A DNA stretch of 34,689 bases, taken from assembly GCF_030645195.1 (NCBI RefSeq), contig NZ_JAUSLW010000174.1, positions 1 to 34,689 of the forward strand, given 5' to 3'. Positions 7,056 to 15,439 of the stretch are shown piece by piece (position 1 is the stretch's first letter; each line of letters begins with the position of its first letter). This DNA is from Phenylobacterium sp. (GTDB lineage: Bacteria > Pseudomonadota > Alphaproteobacteria > Caulobacterales > Caulobacteraceae). The notes beneath the pieces are model-generated. The model did no database searches. It had not been told where the DNA came from and saw only the letters and a program-made list of their open reading frames with translations. The position numbers and the translations under genes are program-made.

Positions 7056-8648
7056 CTAGTGCCGGAAGACCCGCACCCCGGTGAAGACCATGGCCAGGCC
7101 CCGCTCGTCGGCGGCGTCTATGACCTTCTGGTCGCCGATGGAGCCGCCCGGCTGGATCACCGCGGTGCAGCCGGCGTCGGCGGCCTGGATCAGGCCATCG
7201 GGGAACGGGAAGAAGGCCTCCGAGGCGCAGGCCGAGCCCTTGAGGTCCAGGCCGAAATCGGCGGCCCGCAGGGCGGCGATGCGGGCGCTATCCTTGCGGT
7301 TCATCTGGCCCGCGCCGACGCCGAGGGTTTGCCCAGCGCGGGCATAGACGATGGCGTTGGACTTGACGTGCTTGGCGATGGTGAAGGCGAACAGCATGTC
7401 GCGCACCTCCTCGTCGGTGGGCGCGCGCTTGGTGACGACCTTGAGATCGGCGGCCGTCAGCCGGGCGTCGTCGCGGCTCTGCACCAGGAAGCCGCCGGAG
7501 ACCGACTTGAAGGTGGTCCCGGCCGCCAGGGGGTCGGGCAGGCGCCCGGTGGTCAGCAGCCGCACGTTCTTCTTCTTGGAAAACAGGGCCACGGCGTCGG
7601 GGTCGGCGTCGGGGGCGATCACCACCTCGGTGAGCAGCTTGAGGATCTCGGTCGCGGTGGCGGCGTCCAGCTTCTGGTTCAGGGCGATGATGCCGCCGAA
7701 CGCGCTGGTGGGATCGCAGGCCAGCGCCCGTTCATAGGCCTCCACCATCGTCTTGCCGGTGGCCACGCCGCAGGGATTGGCGTGCTTGATGATGGCGCAG
7801 GCCGGGCCGGCCGCGGGGTCGAACTCGGCGATTAGCTCGAAGGCCGCGTCGGTGTCGTTGATGTTGTTGTAGCTGAGCTCCTTGCCCTGGAGCTGCCGGG
7901 CGGTGGCCACCCCCGGACGCGGATCGGCGAAGCGGTAGAAACTGGCCGTCTGGTGGGGGTTCTCGCCATAGCGCATGGTCTGGACCAGCTCGCCGGCGAT
8001 GGTCCGGCGCTTGGGGGCGAGGTCCCCCAGGGCGGCGGTGAACCAGGTGGAGATGGCCGCGTCATAGGCCGCCGTGCGCGCATAGGCCCGGGCGGCCAGC
8101 GACTTGCGCAGGGCCAGGCTGGTGGTCCCGGCGGCCTTCAGCTCGGCCAGAACCTCCTCCAGGTCGGAGATCTCGGTACAGACGCAGACATAGCCGTGGT
8201 TCTTGGCCGCCGAACGGATCATGGCCGGGCCGCCGATGTCGATGTTCTCGATCGCCGTCTCGAAGTCGGCGCCCGCGGCCACCGTGGCCTCGAAGGGGTA
8301 GAGATTCACATAGACCAGGTCGATGCCGCCGATGCTGTGCTCGGCCATCGCCTTGGCGTGGTCGGGGGCGTCGCGCACCGCCAGGAGGCCGCCGTGAACG
8401 ATGGGGTGCAGGGTCTTGACCCGGCCGTCCATCATCTCGGGGAAATTGGTCAGCTCCGAGATATCCTTCACCGCCAGGCCGGCGCCGGCGATGGCCGCCC
8501 GGGTGCCGCCGGTGGAGACCAGCTCGACGCCCAATTCGGCGAGGAGTTTGGCGGCCTCGACCAGGCCGGTCTTGTCGGAGACCGAGATCAGGGCGCGCTT
8601 GATGGGGGCGCGGTCGGCGGGTTTGGGGAAGTCGGGGGCTGCGGGCAC
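7056..8648 (-). CDS. purH: Bifunctional AICAR formyltransferase / IMP cyclohydrolase
   Basis: PurH carries out the last two steps of IMP synthesis: formylation of AICAR with 10-formyl-THF, then ring closure. The GTG at 8648 gives 530 residues, the standard length, and has GAAGGA six bases upstream. Longer frames would run through the riboswitch. The N-terminal MGS-like cyclohydrolase domain begins with [10 protein letters not shown] and contains S-T-G-G-T-R and G-R-V-K-T-L-H-P. The transformylase part has the R-Y-G-E-N-P-H-Q signature, the K-H-A-N-P-C-G active-site segment with its catalytic Lys-His, and near the C-terminus [10 protein letters not shown] and Q-P-G-G-S. A ZTP riboswitch lies directly upstream. 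The gene is the last of a run of minus-strand genes (rsmB, rpe, heparinase-like), so read-through may add to riboswitch-controlled expression. Confidence 0.98.
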   Translation of the reverse strand: MPAAPDFPKPADRAPIKRALISVSDKTGLVEAAKLLAELGVELVSTGGTRAAIAGAGLAVKDISELTNFPEMMDGRVKTLHPIVHGGLLAVRDAPDHAKAMAEHSIGGIDLVYVNLYPFEATVAAGADFETAIENIDIGGPAMIRSAAKNHGYVCVCTEISDLEEVLAELKAAGTTSLALRKSLAARAYARTAAYDAAISTWFTAALGDLAPKRRTIAGELVQTMRYGENPHQTASFYRFADPRPGVATARQLQGKELSYNNINDTDAAFELIAEFDPAAGPACAIIKHANPCGVATGKTMVEAYERALACDPTSAFGGIIALNQKLDAATATEILKLLTEVVIAPDADPDAVALFSKKKNVRLLTTGRLPDPLAAGTTFKSVSGGFLVQSRDDARLTAADLKVVTKRAPTDEEVRDMLFAFTIAKHVKSNAIVYARAGQTLGVGAGQMNRKDSARIAALRAADFGLDLKGSACASEAFFPFPDGLIQAADAGCTAVIQPGGSIGDQKVIDAADERGLAMVFTGVRVFRH

Positions 8649-8672
8649 GGCAAATCCTTCATCGTTTGAGGA

Positions 8673-8755
8673 GTTGCCCAGGCGAGCGGCATATGGACCC
8701 CGCGCTCCCCGGTGGTCTCCCACCTCAGTTCGCCAGTCACGCAGGTCGGGGTCGC
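8673..8755 (-). ncRNA. ZTP (pfl) riboswitch upstream of purH
   Basis: Read on the minus strand, the leader of purH contains the conserved blocks of the ZTP/ZMP-sensing pfl aptamer in the right order: GCGTGACTGGCG (8731-8742), a GTGGGA..CCACC hairpin, CGGGGAGCG, a short variable arm, then CCGCTCGCC and TGGGCA (ending at 8675). ZTP and ZMP derive from AICAR, the substrate of PurH, and signal a lack of 10-formyl-THF; this aptamer class is known from purH and folate genes. Between aptamer and start codon, TCCT (8669-8672) can pair with the AGGA of the ribosome site (8655-8658), and no U-tract terminator is present, so control at translation seems likely. The aptamer is seen directly; the mechanism is inferred. 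Confidence 0.93.
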
Positions 8756-8778
8756 TTTAGTCCCGGTAGACCCACCCG

Positions 8779-10506
8779 TCAATGCGGCGGCGGCCAGGCC
8801 TCGGCGGCGGCGAGCTTCCAGCGCACCCGGGCGCCGGCGTCCAGGCGGGCGTTGCCGCGCAGCACGATCTGGTGGGTCCGCTTGGGCAGGCCGTCCTGGA
8901 AATAGACCGAGGTTTCCACGGCCACCTCCTGGGCGTCGTTGCGCAGCCACCAGCCGGTCTCGTCCCCCTCCGCCCGCAGCAGCACGCTCTTGCCGTCCCG
9001 GGCCAGACTGGCGCGGACCTCCGGGTGGACATGGAAGCGGACCATGAAGGGGACGAAGCGGCGGCCGTCGTGGTCGCCCGCGGCGCCCTCGGCCGGGACC
9101 AGGCGATCCTCGCCCCTCAGCTCGTCGGCGATCAGGTCCAGGAACAGCCGCCGCTCATGGCGCAGGCCGAAGCGCGGGACCCAGCCGTCGTGGGACATCT
9201 CCAGCCACAGGGCCTCGCGGGTCTCGTGGCGCTGGGCGGCGACGGTCTCATAGGCGTCCACCAGCCGGGGGCCCAGCGCCCCGGCCCGGAAGCCGCGCAG
9301 GGGCTCGCCGCAAGACGCGTCGCCGACGCTGACCGTCGAGGCGGCGTCGGCCAGGCGCAGGGCCTGGGGGCCGTTGGCCTCCGGCGACCAGCCGCAGGCC
9401 ACGATCATCCGCCGGCCGGCCGCCAGCACCTCCAGCGCCAGGGGCTGGGCGCAGGCCGTCACGCTCCAGGGCCCTTGCGCCGGGGGCGCGCAGTCGGCCA
9501 GGATCTGCAGGCTGCGGGACTCCAGGCGCTGATAGCCGTTCCGGGCCGCCGGCGGGCGGGCGGGCGCCTCCTCGCTGGCGCGGGCGGCGGCGACATAGGG
9601 ACGTCGCCCCGCCTCGCCCCCCTGCAGGTCGGGCAGGCAGCCGTCGGCCAGGGTGAAGAAGCGGATGGCGCCGGTGAGCCGGTCCATGGCCCGCATCATC
9701 TCGTCGGGCGCCGCGATGCCGCGCTGGACCAGGGCCTCGTCCAGGGCCTGGAGGTCCAGCAGCAGCTCCAGCGCCGCGCGGGGACTGCGGGAGGCGTGGC
9801 CGCCGTCGGGCTGGACGGTGGCATAGAGGGCCCGCTCCAGCCGGATCAGGCCCCGGTCGACGAGCTGTTCCCCGGCCTCGCCGGAGAGCGCGGTCCCGGC
9901 AAGGGTGGCGGCCGCCGCGCGCTCGGCGGCGCGCACCGGCCCCTCGATGCTGGAGAGCAGATGGCGGGCCTGGCGGGCGAGATCGAGCGTTATCAGGGCG
10001 GTTTCGGCGTCGGAGGCCCGGGCGCAGAGGGTGTGGACCGCGCAGGCCAGGTTGAAGGTCCGCCGCTCCAGCACCTCCGGGGCCCAGGAGAAGCCGTTCC
10101 AGCGGCCGAATACCCGGCTCCAGTCCAGGGTCAGGCGCAGGCCCTCGGCGGCGCCCGCCTCGCCGGTCGCCAGCAGGTCGGGCATCCAGTCGAAGCGGTG
10201 CAGGAGGGCGGCGAAGCGGCGGGTGGGGCTGGGACGGTCCCAGGGATCGCCGCGGGTCCCGGTCTCCAGGGTCGCGCCGCCGAACACGAAGCGGCCGTCC
10301 AGGATGCGGCGGCCGGCCTCCGGATCGACCGGGCGCGGATCGTGGGGATCGGCGGCCAGCCCCTCGGGGCGCGGCCTGGCCAACAGCCAGCGGTGCATGG
10401 GGGTTCCGGCCCACTCCCGCTGGGCCTGGCGGCGGGTTCCCTGGGCCAGGGCTTGGAGGAAGACTCGGCCGGGCAGGCGCGTCAGAGCCGGAGGGCCGCC
10501 CGCCAT
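8779..10506 (-). CDS. Heparinase II/III-like protein
   Basis: The product has 575 residues when started at the ATG at 10506, eight bases after the rpe stop; the open frame continues far upstream only as a shadow of rpe and rsmB. The first 300 or so residues are helical, as in the alpha/alpha toroid of polysaccharide lyases, with R-F-A-A-L-L-H-R-F-D-W and F-G-R-W-N-G-F-S-W segments. The C-terminal half is the beta-rich heparinase II/III module, with H-D-G-W-V-P-R-F-G-L-R-H-E-R-R-L-F-L as its best-conserved stretch. I see no signal peptide, which is odd for a lyase of extracellular polymer, so the substrate may be a cell-envelope or intracellular glycan. Genes of this family are commonly found beside purH in alphaproteobacteria. 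The close spacing to rpe implies one transcript. Confidence 0.82.
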   Translation of the reverse strand: MAGGPPALTRLPGRVFLQALAQGTRRQAQREWAGTPMHRWLLARPRPEGLAADPHDPRPVDPEAGRRILDGRFVFGGATLETGTRGDPWDRPSPTRRFAALLHRFDWMPDLLATGEAGAAEGLRLTLDWSRVFGRWNGFSWAPEVLERRTFNLACAVHTLCARASDAETALITLDLARQARHLLSSIEGPVRAAERAAAATLAGTALSGEAGEQLVDRGLIRLERALYATVQPDGGHASRSPRAALELLLDLQALDEALVQRGIAAPDEMMRAMDRLTGAIRFFTLADGCLPDLQGGEAGRRPYVAAARASEEAPARPPAARNGYQRLESRSLQILADCAPPAQGPWSVTACAQPLALEVLAAGRRMIVACGWSPEANGPQALRLADAASTVSVGDASCGEPLRGFRAGALGPRLVDAYETVAAQRHETREALWLEMSHDGWVPRFGLRHERRLFLDLIADELRGEDRLVPAEGAAGDHDGRRFVPFMVRFHVHPEVRASLARDGKSVLLRAEGDETGWWLRNDAQEVAVETSVYFQDGLPKRTHQIVLRGNARLDAGARVRWKLAAAEAWPPPH

Positions 10507-10514
10507 GCCGGGTC

Positions 10515-11174
10515 CTACCCGCCCTTCAGGGCGGCGATATTGGCGGCGTAGGCGGCGGGGCCGCCCTTGAACACCGCGGTCCCGGCCACCAGGGCCGTGG
10601 CGCCGGCGGCCACGCAGAGGGGGGCGGTCTCCACCGTCACCCCGCCGTCCACCTCCAGGTGGATGTCGCGGTCGCCGATCATCTCCCGCAGCCGGGCGAT
10701 CTTGGCCAGCTGGGAGCGCATGAACGTCTGGCCGCCGAAGCCGGGATTGATGGACATCACCAGGATCAGGTCGACCTCGTCCATCATCCACTCGATCACC
10801 GAGGGCGAGGTCGACGGGTTGAACACCACCCCGGCCTTGCAGCCCAGCTCGCGGATGCGCTTCAGCGTGCGGTTCAGGTGGGGGCCGGACTCGGGATGCA
10901 CGCTGATCAGGTCGGCCCCGGCGGCGGCGAAGGCCTCCAGATAGGGGTCGACCGGGGCGATCATCAGGTGGACGTCGAAGGGGATCGAGACGTGGGGCTT
11001 CAGGGCCTTCACCACGTCGGGGCCGATGGTGATGTTGGGCACGAAATGGCCGTCCATCACGTCGATGTGCAGCCAGTCGGCGCCGGCCGCGGCCACGGCG
11101 CGGCATTCTTCCCCCAGCTTGGCGAAATCCGACGCCAGGATGGAGGGGGCGATGATCGGGGTGCGCGCGGTCAT
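10515..11174 (-). CDS. rpe: Ribulose-phosphate 3-epimerase
   Basis: Rpe interconverts ribulose 5-phosphate and xylulose 5-phosphate in the pentose phosphate pathway, upstream of the PRPP used by purH and pyrF. The 219-residue length is standard. The TIM barrel shows A-P-S-I-L-A-S-D-F (9-17), the metal and catalytic segment H36-I-D38-V-M-D-G-H-F-V-P-N, then D-V-H-L-M, M-S-I-N-P-G-F-G-G-Q with its phosphate-binding glycines, and E-V-D-G-G-V with the second catalytic Asp. All expected active-site residues appear present. The start is an ATG at 11174. The gene lies 42 bases after rsmB and 8 bases before the heparinase-like gene, on the same strand, so it looks like the middle of an operon. Confidence 0.98.
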   Translation of the reverse strand: MTARTPIIAPSILASDFAKLGEECRAVAAAGADWLHIDVMDGHFVPNITIGPDVVKALKPHVSIPFDVHLMIAPVDPYLEAFAAAGADLISVHPESGPHLNRTLKRIRELGCKAGVVFNPSTSPSVIEWMMDEVDLILVMSINPGFGGQTFMRSQLAKIARLREMIGDRDIHLEVDGGVTVETAPLCVAAGATALVAGTAVFKGGPAAYAANIAALKGG

Positions 11175-11216
11175 GGTCCCGACTTAACGGGGCCCGGCGC
11201 CCGGGACAAGGCGGAG

Positions 11217-12506
11217 TTAGGCGCCGCGGACGTAGCGGGCGACGAAGAAGCCGTCCGTGCCCCCGATGCGGTGGTGGGGCAGGATTCTGAGCGTGCCGTC
11301 CGCCCTCACGCTCGCCTCCGGCGCCCCACCCTCGCCGGGCGAGATGGGGGCGAGCGCGAAGTCCGGGTTGCGGGCCAGGAAGCCGGCCGTCTGGGCCTCG
11401 CCCTCCTCCGGCTCCAGGGAGCAGACGCAATAGACCAGGCGGCCGCCGGGCTTCACGCGGCGGGCCGCGGAGTCCAGCAGCTTGGCCTGGACGCCGGCGA
11501 GCGCGGCGACATCGCCCGGCTTGGCGGCCCAGAGCACGTCGGGATTGCGGCGATAGGTGCCCGTGGCGCTGCAGGGGGCGTCCAGCAGGACGGCGTCGAA
11601 GCTGCGCTCGTCGCTCCAGGCCCCGGCGTCGGCGGCCACGGTCTCGGCGGCTAGATCCAGGCGGGCGAGGTTCTCGGCCACCCGCACCAGGCGGGCGGCG
11701 GAGCGGTCGACGGCGGTGACCTCCGCGCCGGCGGCGGCCAGTTGCAGGGTCTTTCCCCCCGGGGCGGCGCAGAGATCGAGCGCGCTCTCGCCGGCTTTCA
11801 CGTTCAGCAGCCGGGCGGGGACGGCGGCGCTGGCGTCCTGCACCCACCAGGCGCCGTCGGCGAAGCCCGGCCAGGTGGAGATCTCGCCCCGCAGGGCCGA
11901 GCGCAGGGTTCCCCCCGGCAGTTCCTCGGCCTTGAGGGCGGCGAGCAGCTCCGGGGAGGCCGGGCCCTTGAGGGACAGGTCGGTGGCCGGCTCGGCGGCG
12001 ATCAGGGTGGCCATGGCGCGCGCCGCCTCCGCCCCGAAGGCGGCGCTCCAGCGGGTGAACAGCCAGGGCGGGGCCAGGGACTCCGGATCGGTCATGTCCG
12101 GCGGCTCGCGGGTGAGCGCCCGCAGGATGGCGTTGACCACCCCCTTGAAGGCGCGGCCCTCCTTCAGCGCGGCCACCAGGTCGACGCTGGTCCCGACGGC
12201 GGCGAAGGCCGGGGTGCCCAGGACGAAGGCCTGCGCCGCGCCCAGGCGCAGGATGTTGCGCACCACGTCGGGCGGGTCCCGCGACAGCCGCGCGTCCAGG
12301 GCCCGGTCGATGGGACCCAGGTGGCGCAGGGTGGCCAGCACCAGGGCGCGGGCGAAGCCCCGGTCGCGGGGCGCCAGGTTGCGGAAGGCCGGGGTGGCGG
12401 CGGCTTCGTCGAAGCCGGTGCGGCGAGCGAGCGCGGCGCTCAACAGGTCGAGCGCGGCGCGGCGGGCCGGCAGGCCGGCGGCGTCAGGGGATGCAAGGTC
12501 GGTCAC
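11217..12506 (-). CDS. rsmB: 16S rRNA (cytosine-967-C5) methyltransferase
   Basis: The 429-residue protein has the RsmB layout: an N-terminal NusB-like RNA-binding helical domain (about 10-150) and a C-terminal Rossmann methyltransferase. The SAM loop is A-L-D-L-C-A-A-P-G-G-K-T. Two cysteines of the m5C mechanism are visible, in D-A-P-C-S-A-T-G and in the C-V-C-S-L-E-P-E-E-G segment. RsmB methylates C967 of 16S rRNA; related family members modify other positions, but the NusB domain favours RsmB. The start is GTG at 12506, with GGGGGC about ten bases upstream; no nearer start preserves the NusB domain. It is followed by rpe after 42 bases and preceded at 56 bases by the small haem-copper-oxidase-like gene, all on the minus strand. 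Confidence 0.92.
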   Translation of the reverse strand: MTDLASPDAAGLPARRAALDLLSAALARRTGFDEAAATPAFRNLAPRDRGFARALVLATLRHLGPIDRALDARLSRDPPDVVRNILRLGAAQAFVLGTPAFAAVGTSVDLVAALKEGRAFKGVVNAILRALTREPPDMTDPESLAPPWLFTRWSAAFGAEAARAMATLIAAEPATDLSLKGPASPELLAALKAEELPGGTLRSALRGEISTWPGFADGAWWVQDASAAVPARLLNVKAGESALDLCAAPGGKTLQLAAAGAEVTAVDRSAARLVRVAENLARLDLAAETVAADAGAWSDERSFDAVLLDAPCSATGTYRRNPDVLWAAKPGDVAALAGVQAKLLDSAARRVKPGGRLVYCVCSLEPEEGEAQTAGFLARNPDFALAPISPGEGGAPEASVRADGTLRILPHHRIGGTDGFFVARYVRGA

Positions 12507-12562
12507 GCGGGCGGCGTGCCCCCAAAGCGGTCCTGAGGCAAGCCCTGACGTCGCGCGGCGCC

Positions 12563-12949
12563 CTAGGCGATGGCCGGCTTGCGGGCCACGCTGAGCACCG
12601 CCACGGCGAAGATCGCCATGCCCAGGACCAGCAGCACCTCGCCGCCCACCATGATCGGCACATAGGCCCTGTTCCCCTTCAGCATGATGGCTAGCAGGGG
12701 CAGGCTGATGAGGTTGCCGAGGTTGGAGACCGCGAAATTGGTCCAGGCCAGACGCGTCGGCGCCTGGGCGCCGGCCAGGCCGTAGAAGGTCCCCATCAGG
12801 GCGAGCGTCGCCCAGCCCAGCAGGTTGATGTGGGCGTGGACGGGCGACAGGGTGAAATCCTCGGTGGCGCCCATGTACATGCCGAGGCTCATGCCCAGCA
12901 GGGCGTAGAGGACCGCGGCGCCGAAGAAGGCGACGGAAATCTTGGACAT
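12563..12949 (-). CDS. Small haem-copper-oxidase subunit I-like membrane protein
   Basis: This 128-residue protein has four predicted transmembrane helices (about 5-27, 43-63, 72-92 and 100-122). The loop before helix two reads S-P-V-H38-A-H40-I-N-L-L-G-W, the histidine-bearing pattern seen in cbb3-type oxidase and nitric oxide reductase catalytic subunits, followed by a G-T-F-Y-G-L segment. It is far too short to be an oxidase and lacks the other haem and copper ligands, so it is a stand-alone relative of unknown function, perhaps binding haem. I chose the ATG at 12949, which has GGGGGAG eight bases upstream; a GTG three codons earlier is possible. It may share a promoter with rsmB, 56 bases downstream. 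Confidence 0.7.
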   Translation of the reverse strand: MSKISVAFFGAAVLYALLGMSLGMYMGATEDFTLSPVHAHINLLGWATLALMGTFYGLAGAQAPTRLAWTNFAVSNLGNLISLPLLAIMLKGNRAYVPIMVGGEVLLVLGMAIFAVAVLSVARKPAIA

Positions 12950-13095
12950 CTGAAACACTCCCCCGAATGTTGCGCGTCCGCCCTCGCCTGACGCGGAGCG
13001 AACGCTGATCGCTCTACCTAAAATGGGTTGAGTTCCATGGCAACGCTTGGCCCCGACAACTGGCGCGGGAGCCCCGGAGGCTCTAGATTGCCCCC

Positions 13096-13293
13096 ATGGA
13101 AGACTCCGCGCCCCCGAACGCCGCCCCCGGCAAGCCCCTGACCCCCGCCGCCCGCCGGGCGCTGGAGGAAGCCGCCGCCCGCCACGCCGAGGCAGGGGCC
13201 GCCCCGGCGCCGGCAGAGGACGGCGGCCCCGCCGGTCCCGAACCCACCCGCTTCGGCGACTGGGAGCGCAAGGGCATCGCCGTCGACTTCTGA
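13096..13293 (+). CDS. Succinate dehydrogenase assembly factor 4-like (DUF1674)
   Basis: This 65-residue protein ends with the signature of the DUF1674/SdhAF4 family: P-E-P-T-R-F-G-D-W-E-R-K-G-I-A-V-D-F. The rest is a low-complexity Ala/Pro/Glu-rich N-terminus, usual for the family. In mitochondria and alphaproteobacteria SdhAF4 binds flavinylated SdhA and helps it join SdhB, so it acts in the cytoplasm on respiratory complex II. The C-terminal motif and the small size make the call firm despite its shortness. No sdh gene is in the window, so it acts in trans from its own locus. It is divergent from the haem-copper-oxidase-like gene, and a 5-base inverted repeat (GAGCC/GGCTC, 13069-13083) lies just before its start. 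Confidence 0.87.
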   Translation: MEDSAPPNAAPGKPLTPAARRALEEAAARHAEAGAAPAPAEDGGPAGPEPTRFGDWERKGIAVDF

Positions 13294-13409
13294 CACGGCC
13301 AAGCCTGTTAACCCTTTCCGCGCCAGCTTTCGCGCCTGAGGCGTGAGCGGTCGCCGCAACCGCTTGCCGGGCCTAGGTTTGTCGCCGCGAGACCTGGTGG
13401 AGGCGCGGC

Positions 13410-13949
13410 ATGTCCTGGTTAATTCGGATGGCGATGGGCCTGGCCCTGGCCCTGGGCGCGAGCGCGGCCCTGGCCGGTTGCCCCGATCGCTGCGGCGGGG
13501 GCGGCGGGTTCAACCTGCCCACCTATGGCGATGTGGCCCAGCACTACGGCTATCCCAGCTGCGGGGGCTGCGCCTCTCGCCATGACGACCGGGGGTATGG
13601 CTACGGGGACCGCAGGTATGACCGCGACGACCGCTATGACGATCGCGGCCCGCCCCCCTGCCGCGAGCAGCGGTGCGGCGGCTGCCGCCAGTGCGGCGAG
13701 CTGACCCTGGGCAATTTCTATTATGACGGCGGCGTCGGCCCCTATCCCGAGGGCGGCTACGGCGGGGGCGGCGGCTATGTGATGAGCGGCGGCGGCGGAT
13801 TCGCCGGCGCCGGAGCCGGGGCGAGCGCCAGCGCGCGGGCCTCGGCCTTCGCCAGCTCCAGCAGCCATGTCAGCGTCAATATCGGCCGCGGCGGCGGTCG
13901 CAAGGGCGGCGGCGGGTGCAATACCTGCGGCGGCCACGGCCACAGGTAG
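13410..13949 (+). CDS. Gly/Cys-rich predicted lipoprotein
   Basis: The 179-residue product has an N-terminal signal with Arg6, a hydrophobic stretch (7-22) and the lipobox L21-A-G-C24, so it is probably a lipoprotein anchored by Cys24; alternatively it is simply secreted. The mature part is low-complexity: a Tyr/Asp/Arg-rich tract (57-79), cysteine pairs such as C-G-G-C, R-C-G-G-C-R-Q-C and C-N-T-C, then long Gly and Ala/Ser runs and a Gly/His-rich end. No enzymatic domain is recognisable. Cys pairs and His suggest metal binding or disulfide cross-links, and the Gly-rich tail suggests a surface or envelope structural role; both are guesses. It converges on pyrF with only four bases between stops. 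The consistent signal sequence and codon use support a real gene. Confidence 0.7.
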   Translation: MSWLIRMAMGLALALGASAALAGCPDRCGGGGGFNLPTYGDVAQHYGYPSCGGCASRHDDRGYGYGDRRYDRDDRYDDRGPPPCREQRCGGCRQCGELTLGNFYYDGGVGPYPEGGYGGGGGYVMSGGGGFAGAGAGASASARASAFASSSSHVSVNIGRGGGRKGGGGCNTCGGHGHR

Positions 13950-13953
13950 GGCG

Positions 13954-14667
13954 TCAGATCCCCGCCATCTCGCCCGCCACGCGGATCGCGGCCTCGCGCG
14001 GGTCGTTGGCCGCGGTGATGGGGCGGCCCACCACCAGATGGGAGGCGCCGGCCCTTAGAGCGTCGGCCGGGGTGGCGGCGCGGGCCTGGTCGTTCCGGGC
14101 CGACCAGTCGGGACGCACGCCGGGAGTGACCACCAGGAAGTCCTTGCCGCCGATGGCGCGGGCGAGCGCCGCCTCATGCGGGCTGGCCACCACGCCGTCG
14201 CAGCCGGCCTTCATCGCCTGGTGGATGCGGCGCTCCACCAGGGACCGCGCGGTCTCGGAGAAGCCCATCTCCAGCAGGTCGGCGTCCGACAGGCTGGTGA
14301 GCACCGTGACCGCCAGAATCTTCAGGTTCGAGCGCCCCTTGCCGCGCACGGCGGCCTCCATCACCTGGGGCTCGCCGTGGACGGTGAGGAAGTCGCAGCC
14401 TGAGTCGGCCAGGACAGCGGTCGAGCGCTGCACCGTGGCGCCGATGTCGTGCAGCTTCCAGTCCAGGAAAACCTGCTTGCCCTGGGCCTTCAGCTCGGCG
14501 GCCAGACCCATGCCGCCGCCGGTGGCGAACAGCTCCAGGCCCACCTTGTAGAAGCTGACGGTGTCGCCGAGCGCGTCCACCATCGCGCGGGCCTCGGCGG
14601 CCGTGGGCAGGTCGAGGGGGATGATGAGGCGGGGGTCGGCCTTCACGAGGGTCTGGGCGTCGGACAT
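13954..14667 (-). CDS. pyrF: Orotidine 5'-phosphate decarboxylase
   Basis: PyrF converts OMP to UMP, the last step of de novo pyrimidine synthesis. The 237-residue length is normal. The TIM barrel shows the substrate Asp19 (I-P-L-D-L), Lys41 (F-Y-K-V-G-L-E-L-F), and the catalytic block D69-W-K71-L-H-D74-I-G, which supplies the Asp-Lys-Asp charge network. Later segments V-T-P-G-V-R-P and V-V-G-R-P-I-T match the phosphate-binding region. The start is the ATG at 14667. It is divergent from the marC-like gene across 76 bases and convergent with the Gly/Cys-rich lipoprotein gene, so it appears to be transcribed alone. Confidence 0.98.
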   Translation of the reverse strand: MSDAQTLVKADPRLIIPLDLPTAAEARAMVDALGDTVSFYKVGLELFATGGGMGLAAELKAQGKQVFLDWKLHDIGATVQRSTAVLADSGCDFLTVHGEPQVMEAAVRGKGRSNLKILAVTVLTSLSDADLLEMGFSETARSLVERRIHQAMKAGCDGVVASPHEAALARAIGGKDFLVVTPGVRPDWSARNDQARAATPADALRAGASHLVVGRPITAANDPREAAIRVAGEMAGI

Positions 14668-14743
14668 GGCTTAGCTCCGGGCAGGCGCGCGTGACCTCAG
14701 CCAGGAGGTCGGCGCGGGAGACGAATTGGGCTAAGACGCTGCA

Positions 14744-15430
14744 ATGAGCCCGGCAGACTTCGCGGTCAACTTCTTCGTCGCCCTTTTCGCCCTGATCGAC
14801 CCGATCGGCACCGTGCCCCTGTTCGCCGCGGCGACCATGGGGGTGAAGAGCAAGGATTCACGGCTGATCGCGGTCTATATCGCCTTCTTCATCCTGTTCT
14901 TCCTGACCTTCTTCTACTTCTCGGGCCTGTCCCTGCTGGCCTTCTTCGGCATCTCCCTGCCGGCCTTCCGCATGGCCGGCGGCATCATCCTGTTCCTGCT
15001 GGGCCTGGACATGGTGCGCGGCGACATGGCTGCGAGCGTCGAGGCCGTCGACACCACCCCCGGCGAGGGCCGGGCCCATGCCCGCAAGCGCTTCGAGCGG
15101 ATGATCGTGCCCTTCGCCATGCCCCTGCTGATCGGGCCTGGCGCCATCTCCACGGTGATCATCTACGCCAGCGAGGCCAAGCGGTTCGGCCTGGTGGGCG
15201 CGGCGGTGGGGGTCGGCGTCATCGCGGCCACGGCGCTGTCGACCATGCTGGCCTTCTGGGCCAGCCCGCTGATCACCCGCATGCTGGGCAAGATCGGCCT
15301 GACCATCGTGGTCCGGGTCCTGGGCCTGATCCTCTGCGCGCTGGCCGTCCAGTTCGTGATGATCGGCATCGCCGATAGCACCCACGACGTCATCCTGCGC
15401 AAGGCCGCCGCGCCCTACGGGGCGCACTGA
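14744..15430 (+). CDS. MarC-family integral membrane protein
   Basis: The 228-residue product is hydrophobic throughout, with six predicted transmembrane helices. It shows the MarC/UPF0056 marks: F-A-L-I-D-P-I-G-T-V-P-L-F in helix one, A-G-G-I-I-L-F-L-L-G-L-D-M in the third helix, and P-L-L-I-G-P-G-A-I-S-T-V-I in the second half, a repeat of the Pro-Gly pattern. MarC was once linked with multiple antibiotic resistance but its function is not established; amino-acid export has been proposed for related proteins. It lies in the inner membrane. It stands alone between divergent pyrF and the repeat element that begins just after its stop. Confidence 0.93.
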   Translation: MSPADFAVNFFVALFALIDPIGTVPLFAAATMGVKSKDSRLIAVYIAFFILFFLTFFYFSGLSLLAFFGISLPAFRMAGGIILFLLGLDMVRGDMAASVEAVDTTPGEGRAHARKRFERMIVPFAMPLLIGPGAISTVIIYASEAKRFGLVGAAVGVGVIAATALSTMLAFWASPLITRMLGKIGLTIVVRVLGLILCALAVQFVMIGIADSTHDVILRKAAAPYGAH

Positions 15431-15439
15431 GCGGCCCCT

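Noticed and set aside
10507-11847. Extension of the heparinase-like frame to 1,022 residues
   Set aside because: The extra part is a shadow of rpe and rsmB with Arg/Gly/Pro-rich content; the ATG at 10506 fits operon spacing.
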